Shown in pieces: positions 39,151 through 47,751 of a DNA stretch of 64,000 nucleotides. Source of the stretch: an uncultured Winogradskyella sp. (GTDB lineage: Bacteria; Bacteroidota; Bacteroidia; Flavobacteriales; Flavobacteriaceae); NCBI RefSeq assembly GCF_947501905.1, contig NZ_CANMXL010000001.1:248001-312000 (forward strand), written 5' to 3'. The notes below the pieces were generated by a model, which saw only the letters and a list, made by a program, of their open reading frames with translations, was not told the origin of the DNA and made no database searches. Positions within the stretch are counted from its first letter, which is position 1. The number at the start of each line of letters is the position of its first letter. Position numbers and translations under genes: made by a program.

Positions 39151-40245
39151 ATGCTTGTACAAGATGTCATTAATCATTTACACGATTTAGCACCTTTGGC
39201 TTATGCTGAAGATTTTGATAATGTCGGACTTTTAGTTGGTGATAAAAACCAATCTGTTTCTGGCGTTTTAGTAACTTTAGATACGCTAGAAGCTGTTGTA
39301 GATGAAGCCATTGAAAAAGAGTGTAACCTTATTGTAAGCTTTCACCCTATTATCTATAAAGGCTTAAAAAAGCTCACTGGGAAAAACTATGTAGAGCGTG
39401 TGGTCATAAAAGCCATACAACACAATATAGCTATTTTTGCTATTCATACAGCTCTAGACAATGCTTTTCAAGGTGTAAATGCTATTATTTGCGACCAATT
39501 AAACCTAAAAAACAAGCAGATTTTAATGCATCAAAGAGGAACAATTAAAAAGCTAACCACTTACGTTCCTAAAGCTAATGCCGACACATTAAGACAATCA
39601 CTTTTTAATGCTGGAGCAGGTAACATAGGCAATTATGATAATTGTAGTTTTAATACTGAAGGTGTTGGAACGTTTAAAGGTAATGAAGATTCAAACCCAG
39701 TAATTGGCCAAAGTGGACAACTACAAGAAGAGGAAGAAATTCAACTTAATATTACTTTTCAAAAACATTTAGAATCAAAAATTCTAAAAACACTATTTGA
39801 AGCGCATCCATATGAAGAAGTTGCTTTCGAGGTTACCACTCTAGATAATACAAACCAACATATTGGTATGGGAATGGTTGGTGAGCTTGAAAATTCTCAA
39901 TCCGAAAGTGATTTTCTCAAATTTGTTAAAGATAGAATGAATGCTTCATCAGTAAGACATTCAAAATTCTTAAATAAACCTGTAAAAAAAGTTGCCGTTT
40001 TAGGTGGCTCAGGTAGTTTTGCCATAGGGGCTGCAAAAGCTGCTGGTGCTGAAGTTTTGGTGACTGCAGACCTTAAATATCATGACTTTTTCTCTGCCGA
40101 AAATGACATAATAGTTGCAGACATTGGACATTATGAGAGTGAGCAGTTCACAAAAACGTTTTTAGTAGACTATCTCTCAAAAAAAATTACTAATTTTGCA
40201 ATCATTTTATCAAACACAAATACAAATCCGGTAAAGTATTTATAA
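39151..40245 (+). CDS. Nif3-like dinuclear metal centre protein
   Basis: 364 aa. DUF34/NIF3 family hexamer. Metal ligands can be seen in SFHPIIYKG (H65), AIHTALDNA (H99, D103) and DIGHYESEQ near the C-terminus. A central insert of about 130 residues (140-270) is the PII/CutA-like domain found in longer members. Implicated in GTP cyclohydrolase-like or nucleotide-repair chemistry, but without an agreed function. The next gene follows after 2 bp, a conserved pairing in this group. Confidence 0.92.
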   Translation: MLVQDVINHLHDLAPLAYAEDFDNVGLLVGDKNQSVSGVLVTLDTLEAVVDEAIEKECNLIVSFHPIIYKGLKKLTGKNYVERVVIKAIQHNIAIFAIHTALDNAFQGVNAIICDQLNLKNKQILMHQRGTIKKLTTYVPKANADTLRQSLFNAGAGNIGNYDNCSFNTEGVGTFKGNEDSNPVIGQSGQLQEEEEIQLNITFQKHLESKILKTLFEAHPYEEVAFEVTTLDNTNQHIGMGMVGELENSQSESDFLKFVKDRMNASSVRHSKFLNKPVKKVAVLGGSGSFAIGAAKAAGAEVLVTADLKYHDFFSAENDIIVADIGHYESEQFTKTFLVDYLSKKITNFAIILSNTNTNPVKYL

Positions 40246-40247
40246 TT

Positions 40248-41033
40248 ATGGCAAAAAAAGCTGAAGCTACTGTAGAAGAGCGATTAAGAGCATTATACGA
40301 TTTACAGTTAATTGACTCAAGAGTAGACGAAATTAGAAACATCAGAGGTGAGCTTCCTTTAGAAGTAAGAGATTTAGAAGACGATGTTGCAGGTCTTAAT
40401 ACAAGATTAGAAAAGCTTAACGATAGCCTTAACACTATAGACGAAGAGATTAAGTCTAAGAAAAATCAAATCGAAGAGTCTAAAACACTTATCAAAAAAT
40501 ACACTGAGCAACAAAACAATGTTAGAAATAACAGAGAATACAATTCTCTAAGCAAAGAGATTGAGTTTCAGGAATTAGAGATTCAATTAGCTGAAAAACA
40601 CATCAAAGAGTACAAAGTACAGATTGAGCAGAAAAAAGAAGTCATTTCTGATGCAAAAGAAAAATTAAAAGAACGTTCTGAGCATTTAAAGCACAAGAAA
40701 GGAGAACTTGACGAAATTCTTAAAGAAACAGAAAAAGAAGAGAAAGCACTTATCGGTGAATCTGAAAAGTTTCAAAAGAAAATCGAAGAACGTTTAGTTG
40801 TTGCATACAAGCGTATAAGAAATAATGTAAAGAACGGTTTAGCTGTAGTAGCAATCGAAAGAGGTGCTTCTGGAGGGTCTTTCTTTACAATACCACCACA
40901 AGTACAAGTTGAGATTGCTGCACGCAAAAAAGTAATTACTGATGAGCATAGTGGTCGTATATTAGTTGACGCAGCATTAGCTGAAGAAGAAAAAGTAAAA
41001 ATGGGAAAATTATTTGCTAAACTAAGCAAGTAA
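40248..41033 (+). CDS. Coiled-coil protein homologous to C4-type zinc-ribbon proteins, zinc ligands lost
   Basis: 261 aa. Long antiparallel coiled coil (about 15-180) followed by the C-terminal domain of COG1579-like zinc-ribbon proteins (RGASGGSFFTIPPQVQVEI, then ITDEHSGRILVD). The positions that carry CxxC pairs in the family read SGGS and DEHSG, and the whole protein contains no cysteine. The fold probably persists without zinc. Tightly linked to the Nif3-like gene. COG1579 proteins have been linked to nucleic-acid or membrane-assembly roles, but function is not settled. Confidence 0.88.
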   Translation: MAKKAEATVEERLRALYDLQLIDSRVDEIRNIRGELPLEVRDLEDDVAGLNTRLEKLNDSLNTIDEEIKSKKNQIEESKTLIKKYTEQQNNVRNNREYNSLSKEIEFQELEIQLAEKHIKEYKVQIEQKKEVISDAKEKLKERSEHLKHKKGELDEILKETEKEEKALIGESEKFQKKIEERLVVAYKRIRNNVKNGLAVVAIERGASGGSFFTIPPQVQVEIAARKKVITDEHSGRILVDAALAEEEKVKMGKLFAKLSK

Positions 41034-41052
41034 TCTTCTACTAAATGTAATT

Positions 41053-41083
41053 AAAGCCTCTGAAAATTCAGAGGCTTTTTTTA
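41053..41083 (+). terminator. Terminator after the Nif3-coiled-coil pair
   Basis: AAAGCCTCTGA-AAAT-TCAGAGGCTTT, perfect 11-bp stem with a T-run. Confidence 0.9.
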
Positions 41084-41099
41084 TTTAATAAAATTTTAA

Positions 41100-41130
41100 A
41101 ACCTTATAAAATTAAGGTTAACTAACTTTG
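41100..41130 (+). promoter_or_regulatory. msrA promoter with inverted repeat
   Basis: A perfect inverted repeat (AACCTTA-TAAAAT-TAAGGTT, 41100-41119) stands just before an exact TAACTTTG -7 box (41123-41130). It covers the region where the -33 element would lie, so a regulator bound there could control the gene. Confidence 0.5.
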
Positions 41131-41162
41131 CACGACTATTGAAAAAGTAAAAAAAAATCGAA

Positions 41163-41828
41163 ATGAAAAAGTATCTCTCTCTTATAGTAATTGCTGTATT
41201 ATTCAGTTGTAATAATTCTGCACAAAACATCAATAAAAAACAACAAGCTGTTATTGATGCAGACCCAGTTGTAGTCCCAATAAAAAACGGAAAAGCACGC
41301 GCTTATTTTGCAAGTGGTTGTTTTTGGTGTGTCGAAGCTGTTTATGAAAGTGTAGAAGGTGTAGAAGAATCTATTAGTGGTTACTCTGGCGGTTATACCA
41401 AAAATCCAACTTACGAGGCAAGTAATCGTGGAAACACTGGTCATGCAGAGGCTGTAGAAATTATTTACGACCCAAATGTGGTAAGTTTTGCCACTTTGGT
41501 TGATGTATATTTTGCTTCACAAAATCCAACACAAGTTAATGGACAAGGACCAGATAGAGGCTCGCAATACCGTTCTATAATCTTTTACCAGAATGATGAG
41601 CAAAAGAAAATCATAGAAGAAAAGAAAACTGCGTTAGCCAAAAAGCTAGACGCCAAAATAGCTGCGGAAGTCTATCCGTTTCAGAAGTTTTGGGTAGCTG
41701 AAGACTATCACCAAGATTATGAGAAACTACACCCTAATCAACGTTACATACAAGGCGTTTCTGTTCCGAGACTAAGGCGTTTCCAAGCAAAAATGCCCGA
41801 AGTGCTAAAGAAAAACGCAAAGCATTAA
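41163..41828 (+). CDS. msrA: Peptide-methionine (S)-S-oxide reductase, lipoprotein form
   Basis: 221 aa. N-terminal lipoprotein signal with lipobox ending at C16 (VLFSC), so it is exported and lipid-anchored, unlike cytosolic MsrA. Catalytic C53 in GCFWC, with a second Cys at 56. The family signatures GYSGGYTKNPTYEASN, GHAEAVEIIYDP and RGSQYRSIIFY follow. Repairs oxidised Met in envelope proteins. It must be re-reduced by a thiol system in the periplasm. Confidence 0.95.
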   Translation: MKKYLSLIVIAVLFSCNNSAQNINKKQQAVIDADPVVVPIKNGKARAYFASGCFWCVEAVYESVEGVEESISGYSGGYTKNPTYEASNRGNTGHAEAVEIIYDPNVVSFATLVDVYFASQNPTQVNGQGPDRGSQYRSIIFYQNDEQKKIIEEKKTALAKKLDAKIAAEVYPFQKFWVAEDYHQDYEKLHPNQRYIQGVSVPRLRRFQAKMPEVLKKNAKH

Positions 41829-41835
41829 AACATAA

Positions 41836-41863
41836 ACCCGTTAGAAATTCTAACGGTTTTTTT
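41836..41863 (+). terminator. Terminator after msrA
   Basis: CCGTTAGA-AAT-TCTAACGG, perfect 8-bp stem flanked by A- and T-runs. Confidence 0.88.
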
Positions 41864-41945
41864 ATTTTTAGTATTTTGGTTTATATGTTTAGAGATATAT
41901 CACAACCATTACTTATATAATTATATTAACAAACATTTAAAAGAA

Positions 41946-42365
41946 TTGAAATTAAAATATTCGGAATCTCATCCATTGAAATCTTATTTAGTCAATGAGC
42001 AATTATTGACTAAAGATGAATTTATTGCCAAATTCAATGATTTTCAATGGCTTGACTTACTAAAACTTCAACTTAGCGCGAATGAAAATCAAATACATAA
42101 CTCACCTTCATTAAACATTGAAGACGACAAAGGCGATGGTGTTTCTGTATCTATAGTTGGAGATTTAAATGAATATGAATTTTATGTTTGCTACAAAAGA
42201 CCTATAACTCGAAAAAAAGCAAAATGGTTTGGACTTGTGGAATATGATTACTATGACAAAGATTTTTGTAGCGTAATTCCCGAACAAACCAAGGAAGATG
42301 GACTTAAAGCATTTGTACTATTTTATGAAAGAAACTTTGAGGAATTAGAGAATAGATGGGGATAG
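41946..42365 (+). CDS. Hypothetical protein, family not recognised
   Basis: 139 aa with a TTG start. No ATG precedes the first conserved-looking residues. Soluble, no signal peptide. Acidic/aromatic C-terminal half (WFGLVEYDYYDKDFCSVIPE). I recognise no domain. Together with the two small genes that follow it forms an accessory patch between the conserved msrA and methyltransferase genes. Confidence 0.65.
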   Translation: MKLKYSESHPLKSYLVNEQLLTKDEFIAKFNDFQWLDLLKLQLSANENQIHNSPSLNIEDDKGDGVSVSIVGDLNEYEFYVCYKRPITRKKAKWFGLVEYDYYDKDFCSVIPEQTKEDGLKAFVLFYERNFEELENRWG

Positions 42366-42370
42366 AAGAA

Positions 42371-42405
42371 AAACGTTTGCCAACAATGCATAACCGCAAT
42401 CACGA
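42371..42405. repeat. Short motif resembling a flavobacterial interspersed repeat end
   Basis: The stretch ACGTTTGCCAACAATGCATA with its continuation resembles the GCCAACAA-TGTATAA blocks that, from memory, flank small genes in many Bacteroidota. Only one copy is seen here. Confidence 0.3.
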
Positions 42406-42430
42406 AGAACTAAACTAATAAAACTCAAAA

Positions 42431-42976
42431 ATGAACGCAATTCAATTAACTAAATATGTTGCAATAATGATTGTTGCAACTTTCCTCACCTTCTTTTTTC
42501 ATGAGATGAGCCATTGGGTAGCCTATGAACTTTTAGGATATGATGCTGGGTTTACACTTAATGGCGCTTCATTAAAAGACTCAACAATTAAACTCCCAAA
42601 AGCACACCGAATAATCACAAGTATCTCTGCTCCAATATTTACTATAGTTCAAGCAATTGTGTTTTATTTCATTTTAAAAAAGCGTAAAAGCATAATGTTA
42701 TACCCTTTCTTATTCTTACCTTTTATTATGAGATTAGGTGCTTCTTGGGCAAATCAATTTAAACCAAATGACGAAGGAAGAGTAAGTTTAGATTTAGGCT
42801 TAAATCTGTATACTATTTCCGCAATTGTAGTTGCTTTTTTATTCTATTTGATATTTAAAATTTCTAAAAAGAATAAGTATTCATTGGGGTTTAATATAAT
42901 AACATTTGTAATTGGCGGAATACTCTTATTTGGTCTTGTGTATCTAGACTCAAAATATAAAATTAGGTTTGTATAA
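42431..42976 (+). CDS. Putative integral-membrane zinc metalloprotease
   Basis: 181 aa with about five helices. HExxH zinc motif at residues 24-28 inside the first membrane helix (FFHEMSHWVAYELLGYDAG), the arrangement found in M50-type site-2 proteases. A possible third ligand is in NDEGRVSLDLGL. Much shorter than RseP-type proteases and without a PDZ domain, so it is a minimal or divergent member. The short gap in front holds repeat-like sequence. Confidence 0.65.
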   Translation: MNAIQLTKYVAIMIVATFLTFFFHEMSHWVAYELLGYDAGFTLNGASLKDSTIKLPKAHRIITSISAPIFTIVQAIVFYFILKKRKSIMLYPFLFLPFIMRLGASWANQFKPNDEGRVSLDLGLNLYTISAIVVAFLFYLIFKISKKNKYSLGFNIITFVIGGILLFGLVYLDSKYKIRFV

Positions 42977-43011
42977 AGATTTTTAGAGAATAACCATCAA
43001 AATCATATAAA

Positions 43012-43383
43012 ATGAAAGTCACAGCCAAAAAAAACGAACAAGTCGCTAATATGGTATTTGCATCCATTTATCCTCTTTACCTAAATAGGTTGGTAAAGAA
43101 TGGTAGAACAAAAGAAGAATTGAATCAAGTTATAGAATGGTTTACTGGTTATGACGAGAAAAAACTACAAGAACTCATTGAAGAGAAAGTAACATTTGGA
43201 ACATTTTTTAAAGAAGCAAAAATACATCCTAACGAGCACCTTATTAAAGGCGTGGTTTGTGGTTACAGAATTGAAGAAATAGAAGATGAATTCATTTTAT
43301 ACAAACAATGTAGGCAAATGGAAAAGCTAATTGATGAGTTGGCAAGAGGTCGTAAAATGGATAAAATTTTACGACAAGGATAA
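43012..43383 (+). CDS. DUF2200 protein
   Basis: 123 aa. Matches the DUF2200 pattern over nearly its whole length: MVFASIYPLYLNRLVKNGRT near the start, a VIEWFTGYD segment, TFGTFFKEAKIHPN, GVVCGYRIEEIED and the closing LIDELARGRKMDKILRQ. Cytoplasmic, function unknown. Members are scattered across bacteria in a pattern suggestive of transfer. Confidence 0.88.
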   Translation: MKVTAKKNEQVANMVFASIYPLYLNRLVKNGRTKEELNQVIEWFTGYDEKKLQELIEEKVTFGTFFKEAKIHPNEHLIKGVVCGYRIEEIEDEFILYKQCRQMEKLIDELARGRKMDKILRQG

Positions 43384-43389
43384 ACTAAC

Positions 43390-44190
43390 CTAAACCTTTC
43401 TCGCCTTAATCTCAAAAATCATAGGAAACAGCTGGTCTTTCATTTTATAAAGCCCATCTTCAGTTTTAATTAAACCTGGAAAAACATCATAAGGACTTTC
43501 GTCATATTCATTGAGATAATCTATTTGTAATCCAGCTTCAATAAGTGCGTTAACCACTTCGCCTAAACCGTGGTTCCAACCATATTCTTTACTTACCATT
43601 TTTGAAGATTGGTCAGCATAAGTGCCTTCATATTCTTCATAAATCACTTCGTCTTGACTGTAATGATATTTCATTTCGGGCTTACCTTCGTTATAATCAA
43701 ACATCCATAAAATAGGATGAAACTCAACAATATAAAAAACACCTCCAGGCTTTAAACGTTCTGCTATCATTTTGGCCCAAGGTTTCAAATCTGGTAACCA
43801 ACCAATAGTACCATAACTTGTAAAAACAATATCAAAAGTTTCTGAAATATATTTTGAAGCATCTAAAACATTACAACACACAAACTCTGCATCTAGACCC
43901 AATTCAGTATTTAGCTCTTTAGCCAAATTAATAGCCTCATCACTTAAATCTACAGCTGTACACTTCGCTCCCATCCTACTCCAACTTAAGGTGTCTTGCC
44001 CAAAATGGCATTGCAAATGCAACAAAGATTTCCCTTCAACATTTCCCAAAGCCTTTAATTCGTATGGCATTAACGAGATGTTTCCTGATTTAAAACCTTC
44101 CATATCATACATTTCACTCTGAGCATGTATGGCTACTTTTTTGTTCCAAGTGGCTTTATTGGTTTCAAAATAATTAGTATTCTCGTTCAT
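43390..44190 (-). CDS. Class I SAM-dependent methyltransferase
   Basis: 266 aa. Rossmann-type SAM-binding motif I as LLHLQCHFGQDTLSWSRMGA (about 55-74) with the acidic VDLSDEAI at the end of strand 2, and LKPGGVFYIVEFHP as motif III. Cytoplasmic. The HLQCHFGQDTL variant marks a family widely annotated only as methyltransferase. Substrate unknown. Divergent from the lipoprotein gene at 44234. Confidence 0.88.
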   Translation of the reverse strand: MNENTNYFETNKATWNKKVAIHAQSEMYDMEGFKSGNISLMPYELKALGNVEGKSLLHLQCHFGQDTLSWSRMGAKCTAVDLSDEAINLAKELNTELGLDAEFVCCNVLDASKYISETFDIVFTSYGTIGWLPDLKPWAKMIAERLKPGGVFYIVEFHPILWMFDYNEGKPEMKYHYSQDEVIYEEYEGTYADQSSKMVSKEYGWNHGLGEVVNALIEAGLQIDYLNEYDESPYDVFPGLIKTEDGLYKMKDQLFPMIFEIKARKV

Positions 44191-44233
44191 GGTTGTGTAA
44201 TTTTACATCTAAATTAATTTATCATTTTTTAAT

Positions 44234-44923
44234 ATGAAACCTTTATATGCCATTCTGTTACTTTTCATTTTTGCAGTGAGTTGTAAATCTGATAAATCGG
44301 AAACTCTAACCGAAGTAAAAAAGGAGCTGACCATTGCAGAAAAAATTGCTAATGCTCACGGTTTTGAAAACTGGAAAAACGTCACCGAAGTACAATTTAC
44401 ATTTGCAGTTGACAGAGATACTATAAAAGGAAGTGGTCGTTCATGGTCATGGCTACCAAAAAAAGATAGTGTATCAATGACAGCTGGAGAACAGAACTTT
44501 AAATACAGTAGATTAAATATAGATAGTCAAAGCTTAAATGCTGACCGTGCTTTTATTAATGATAAGTATTGGCTCTTAGTACCATTTCAATTGGTTTGGG
44601 ACAATACGGCTACAATTTCTGAACCTGCAAAAGCTCAAACTCCGATTAGTAAAACCGATATGGATATGATTACTATTTTATATCCTAGCGAAGGCGGTTA
44701 TACACCTGGCGATGCCTATGACATCTATTATGATAAGGATTATATGATACGAGAATGGACCTTTAGAAAAGGTAATTCTGAGACACCATCTTTATCTACA
44801 ACTTTTGAGAATTACCAAGATTATAACGGTATTAAAATAGCAACAGACCATAAGCAAGAAGATGGCAAATGGAACCTTAACTTTGCAAACGTAAAAGTAA
44901 AAACCGAGATTAAGGTTTTCTAA
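44234..44923 (+). CDS. Lipoprotein of unknown function
   Basis: 229 aa. Lipobox at residues 14-17 (AVSC), so lipid-anchored in the periplasm or outer membrane. The rest is beta-rich, resembling outer-membrane-lipoprotein-sorting or LolA-like folds (SWSWLPKKDSVSM, YDIYYDKDYMIREWTFRKG, TTFENYQDYNGIKIATDHK). I cannot name the family with certainty. It precedes the structured gap in front of the kynurenine operon. Confidence 0.78.
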   Translation: MKPLYAILLLFIFAVSCKSDKSETLTEVKKELTIAEKIANAHGFENWKNVTEVQFTFAVDRDTIKGSGRSWSWLPKKDSVSMTAGEQNFKYSRLNIDSQSLNADRAFINDKYWLLVPFQLVWDNTATISEPAKAQTPISKTDMDMITILYPSEGGYTPGDAYDIYYDKDYMIREWTFRKGNSETPSLSTTFENYQDYNGIKIATDHKQEDGKWNLNFANVKVKTEIKVF

Positions 44924-44928
44924 AGCAT

Positions 44929-44992
44929 AATGTAAGGTTCGCGCTTAGGTTTCGACTTAAATCGTATATCTTACATTTTCCGCCTTCGGGCG
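44929..44992 (+). other. Structured intergenic segment upstream of the kynurenine operon
   Basis: Inverted repeat AATGTAAG (44929-44936) / CTTACATT (44970-44977) enclosing 33 nt. It is followed directly by a very stable CGCC-TTCG-GGCG tetraloop hairpin (44981-44992). This looks like folded RNA. It may belong to the 3' UTR of the lipoprotein gene or be a leader element. Confidence 0.45.
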
Positions 44993-45008
44993 TCTATATA
45001 TATTCTCT

Positions 45009-45036
45009 AGCGCTTTGTGTTCAAGGCGCTTTTTTT
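45009..45036 (+). terminator. Terminator before the kynurenine operon
   Basis: AGCGC(TT) pairs with (AA)GGCGCT, with one bulge, followed by seven T. Confidence 0.65.
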
Positions 45037-45052
45037 ATGCCTATCAAATCCT

Positions 45053-45060
45053 TATTTTTG
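45053..45060 (+). promoter_or_regulatory. Probable -7 box of the kynurenine operon
   Basis: TATTTTTG fits TAnnTTTG exactly, 25 nt before the kynU TTG start and just after a terminator. No recognisable -33 TTTG. Confidence 0.45.
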
Positions 45061-45085
45061 TTAGACACCAAAACGCAATCACAAT

Positions 45086-46351
45086 TTGTCTAACTATAAA
45101 CTAGGTCTCGATTTTGCCAAACAGCTAGACCAAAACGACCAATTAGCAGAATACCGGAATCAATTTCACATCCCAAAAGACAACAACGGAAATGAATTGG
45201 TTTATATGACTGGGAATTCTTTAGGTCTACAACCAAAAATTACAAAAAACTACATCACCCAGGAACTTGAAGATTGGGCAAATCTTGGTGTCGAAGGTCA
45301 TACCGAAGGTCAAAACCCATGGTTACACTATCATGAGTTTCTTACAGAAACTATGGCAGAGATTGTTGGCGCAAAACCACTAGAGGTTATAGTTATGAAC
45401 TCACTAACCGCCAATTTGCATTTAATGATGGTAAGTTTTTATAAACCTACACCTAAACGATATAAAATTTTAATAGAAGCAGACGCTTTTCCTAGTGATA
45501 AATACGCAGTAGAGTCACAATTAAGACATCATGGTTATGATGATAAAGACGGATTAATATTATGGAAATCTCGTGACGATGAAGAACTTGCAAACTATGA
45601 AGATTTAGAAACCATACTAAAAAATCATGGCGATGAGATAGCGCTTATTATGATTGGTGGTGTTAATTATTATACAGGACAATTTTTTGATTTAAAACGC
45701 ATCACTGAGCTAGGTCACAGTTACGGCTGCACAGTTGGTTTTGATTGTGCACATGGCGCAGGAAATGTGCAACTCAATCTACATAATTCTGGAGCTGACT
45801 TTGCAGTTTGGTGCACCTACAAATATTTAAATTCTGGTCCAGGGAGTTTATCTGGTGCTTTTGTACATGAACGTCATGCCAACAGAAAAGATCTAAATCG
45901 ATTTACAGGTTGGTGGAGTCATAATAAAGAAACACGTTTTAGAATGCGTGATGAGTTTGACCAATTGCCAGGTGCCGAAGGTTGGCAACTGAGCAATCCA
46001 CCTATTTTATCAATGGCAGCAATTAGAGCCTCATTAGATGTTTTTAAAGATGCAGGTTTTGATAAATTATGTTTAAAATCGAAAACGTTAACCGGCTATT
46101 TTGAGTTTTTAATTAACGAGTTAAACAACTCTGATATTAAAATTATTACACCTTCAAATCCAGAAGAGCGTGGTTGCCAATTATCTATTCAAGTAAAAAA
46201 CGCGGATAAAGCATTACATAAAAAACTAACTGAAGCAGGAGTCATAACAGATTGGCGTGAGCCAGATGTGATAAGATGTGCACCAGTACCGCTATATAAT
46301 TCGTTTATGGATGTGTATCAATTTGTTGAAAGACTGAAAAAAGCTTTATGA
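45086..46351 (+). CDS. kynU: Kynureninase
   Basis: 421 aa, TTG start (the next Met lies within conserved sequence). PLP enzyme cleaving 3-hydroxykynurenine to 3-hydroxyanthranilate and alanine. Cofactor Lys246 in CTYKYLNSGPGS. Other signatures: YMTGNSLGLQP, HFDCAHGAG-type FDCAHGAGNV and FTGWWSHN. First gene of a nine-gene operon. The next gene overlaps by 4 bp. Confidence 0.97.
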   Translation: MSNYKLGLDFAKQLDQNDQLAEYRNQFHIPKDNNGNELVYMTGNSLGLQPKITKNYITQELEDWANLGVEGHTEGQNPWLHYHEFLTETMAEIVGAKPLEVIVMNSLTANLHLMMVSFYKPTPKRYKILIEADAFPSDKYAVESQLRHHGYDDKDGLILWKSRDDEELANYEDLETILKNHGDEIALIMIGGVNYYTGQFFDLKRITELGHSYGCTVGFDCAHGAGNVQLNLHNSGADFAVWCTYKYLNSGPGSLSGAFVHERHANRKDLNRFTGWWSHNKETRFRMRDEFDQLPGAEGWQLSNPPILSMAAIRASLDVFKDAGFDKLCLKSKTLTGYFEFLINELNNSDIKIITPSNPEERGCQLSIQVKNADKALHKKLTEAGVITDWREPDVIRCAPVPLYNSFMDVYQFVERLKKAL

Positions 46352-47748
46352 GAAACAAACAACAAAACATACTCATTATAGGAGCTGGTTTGTGCGGAAG
46401 TCTTTTGGCTCTTCGTATGGGACAGCGCGGCTATAATGTTAATGTGTACGAAATGCGTCCTGATTTACGCAAAACAGATATTTCTGCTGGCCGTTCTATT
46501 AACTTAGCCTTTTCTGACCGTGGTAATAAAGGCATGAAGCTTGTCGGAATTGAAGAAAAAGTAAAAGCACTTTGTATTCCTATGAATGGGCGCATGCTTC
46601 ATGACAGAGAAGGCAATACGTTTTTATCTAACTATAGTGGTCGTGACCATGAGTATATCAATTCTATTTCAAGAGGTGGATTAAATGCTTTGCTTCTCGA
46701 TGAAGCCGAAAAACATGAAAACGTTTCTATACACTTTAACAAAAAATGTCTGTCTGTTGATTTTGAAAATACCACTGCTCGTTTTCAAGATTATGAAACT
46801 AAAGATGAATTTATTGAAGATGCCGATTGTATTATAGCAACTGATGGCGCTGGCTCAGCTTTACGTAGAAGTTATTATTTGGAACGTAAATTCCTATTTA
46901 GCTTTTCTCAAGATTATTTAACACATGGTTATAAAGAATTAAGTATTCTACCAACAGAAGATGGTGATTACAAAACTTATAAAAATGCTTTACATATTTG
47001 GCCTCGTGGAGATTTCATGGTCATTGCATTACCAAATTTAGACGGTAGTTTCACAGTAACACTCTTCTTAAGTTATAACGAAGGTGAATACAATTTTAAT
47101 AATCTAACAACTCCAGAAATAGTCATAGAGTTCTTTCAAAAAGAATTTCCTGACGCTTTAAAACTCATGCCAAATTTGGTTGAAGATTTCTTTGAAAACC
47201 CTACTGCACCTTTAGGAACTGTAAAATGCTCGCCATGGCATTATAAAGGTAATACTCTTCTCATGGGAGATTCTGCACATGCGATTGTTCCGTTTTATGG
47301 ACAAGGCATGAATGCTTCTTTTGAAGATGTCGTAGAATTTGATGCGGTATTAGACAATCATGAAGGCGACTGGGAAACTATTTTCAGTGAATACGAAAAA
47401 ACAAGAAAGAAGGACACTGATGCTATAGCCGATTTAGCCATTGATAATTTTTATGAAATGAAAGACCATGTAGGCCAAGTTATATTTCAAGAAAAACGAA
47501 AAATTGAAATGGCTTTGGAGAAAGAATTTCCTGAAAACTATTCATCAAAATATAGTTTGGTTACCTTTAATGAGCATATTGGCTACAGAGAAGCCATGTT
47601 AAGAGGAAGAGCTCAAGACAAAGCCATATTAAACATGCTAAGTGACAATATTATTTCTGCTGGAGATGATATTAAAGACATATTAGATAAAGTTAAAACA
47701 GAAACCGAAGCAATTCTTGAAGACGATAGAATTGCTGGATTACATTAA
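46348..47748 (+). CDS. kmo: Kynurenine 3-monooxygenase
   Basis: 466 aa. FAD-dependent hydroxylase converting kynurenine to 3-hydroxykynurenine with NADPH and O2. Dinucleotide-binding GAGLCG (residues 12-17), RSINLAFSDRG, and the second FAD motif GDSAHAIVPFYGQGMNASFED. The C-terminal region would associate with the membrane in eukaryotic homologues. Coupled to kynU by ATGA overlap, so pathway order is reversed relative to gene order. Confidence 0.97.
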   Translation: MRNKQQNILIIGAGLCGSLLALRMGQRGYNVNVYEMRPDLRKTDISAGRSINLAFSDRGNKGMKLVGIEEKVKALCIPMNGRMLHDREGNTFLSNYSGRDHEYINSISRGGLNALLLDEAEKHENVSIHFNKKCLSVDFENTTARFQDYETKDEFIEDADCIIATDGAGSALRRSYYLERKFLFSFSQDYLTHGYKELSILPTEDGDYKTYKNALHIWPRGDFMVIALPNLDGSFTVTLFLSYNEGEYNFNNLTTPEIVIEFFQKEFPDALKLMPNLVEDFFENPTAPLGTVKCSPWHYKGNTLLMGDSAHAIVPFYGQGMNASFEDVVEFDAVLDNHEGDWETIFSEYEKTRKKDTDAIADLAIDNFYEMKDHVGQVIFQEKRKIEMALEKEFPENYSSKYSLVTFNEHIGYREAMLRGRAQDKAILNMLSDNIISAGDDIKDILDKVKTETEAILEDDRIAGLH

Positions 47749-47751
47749 GCT

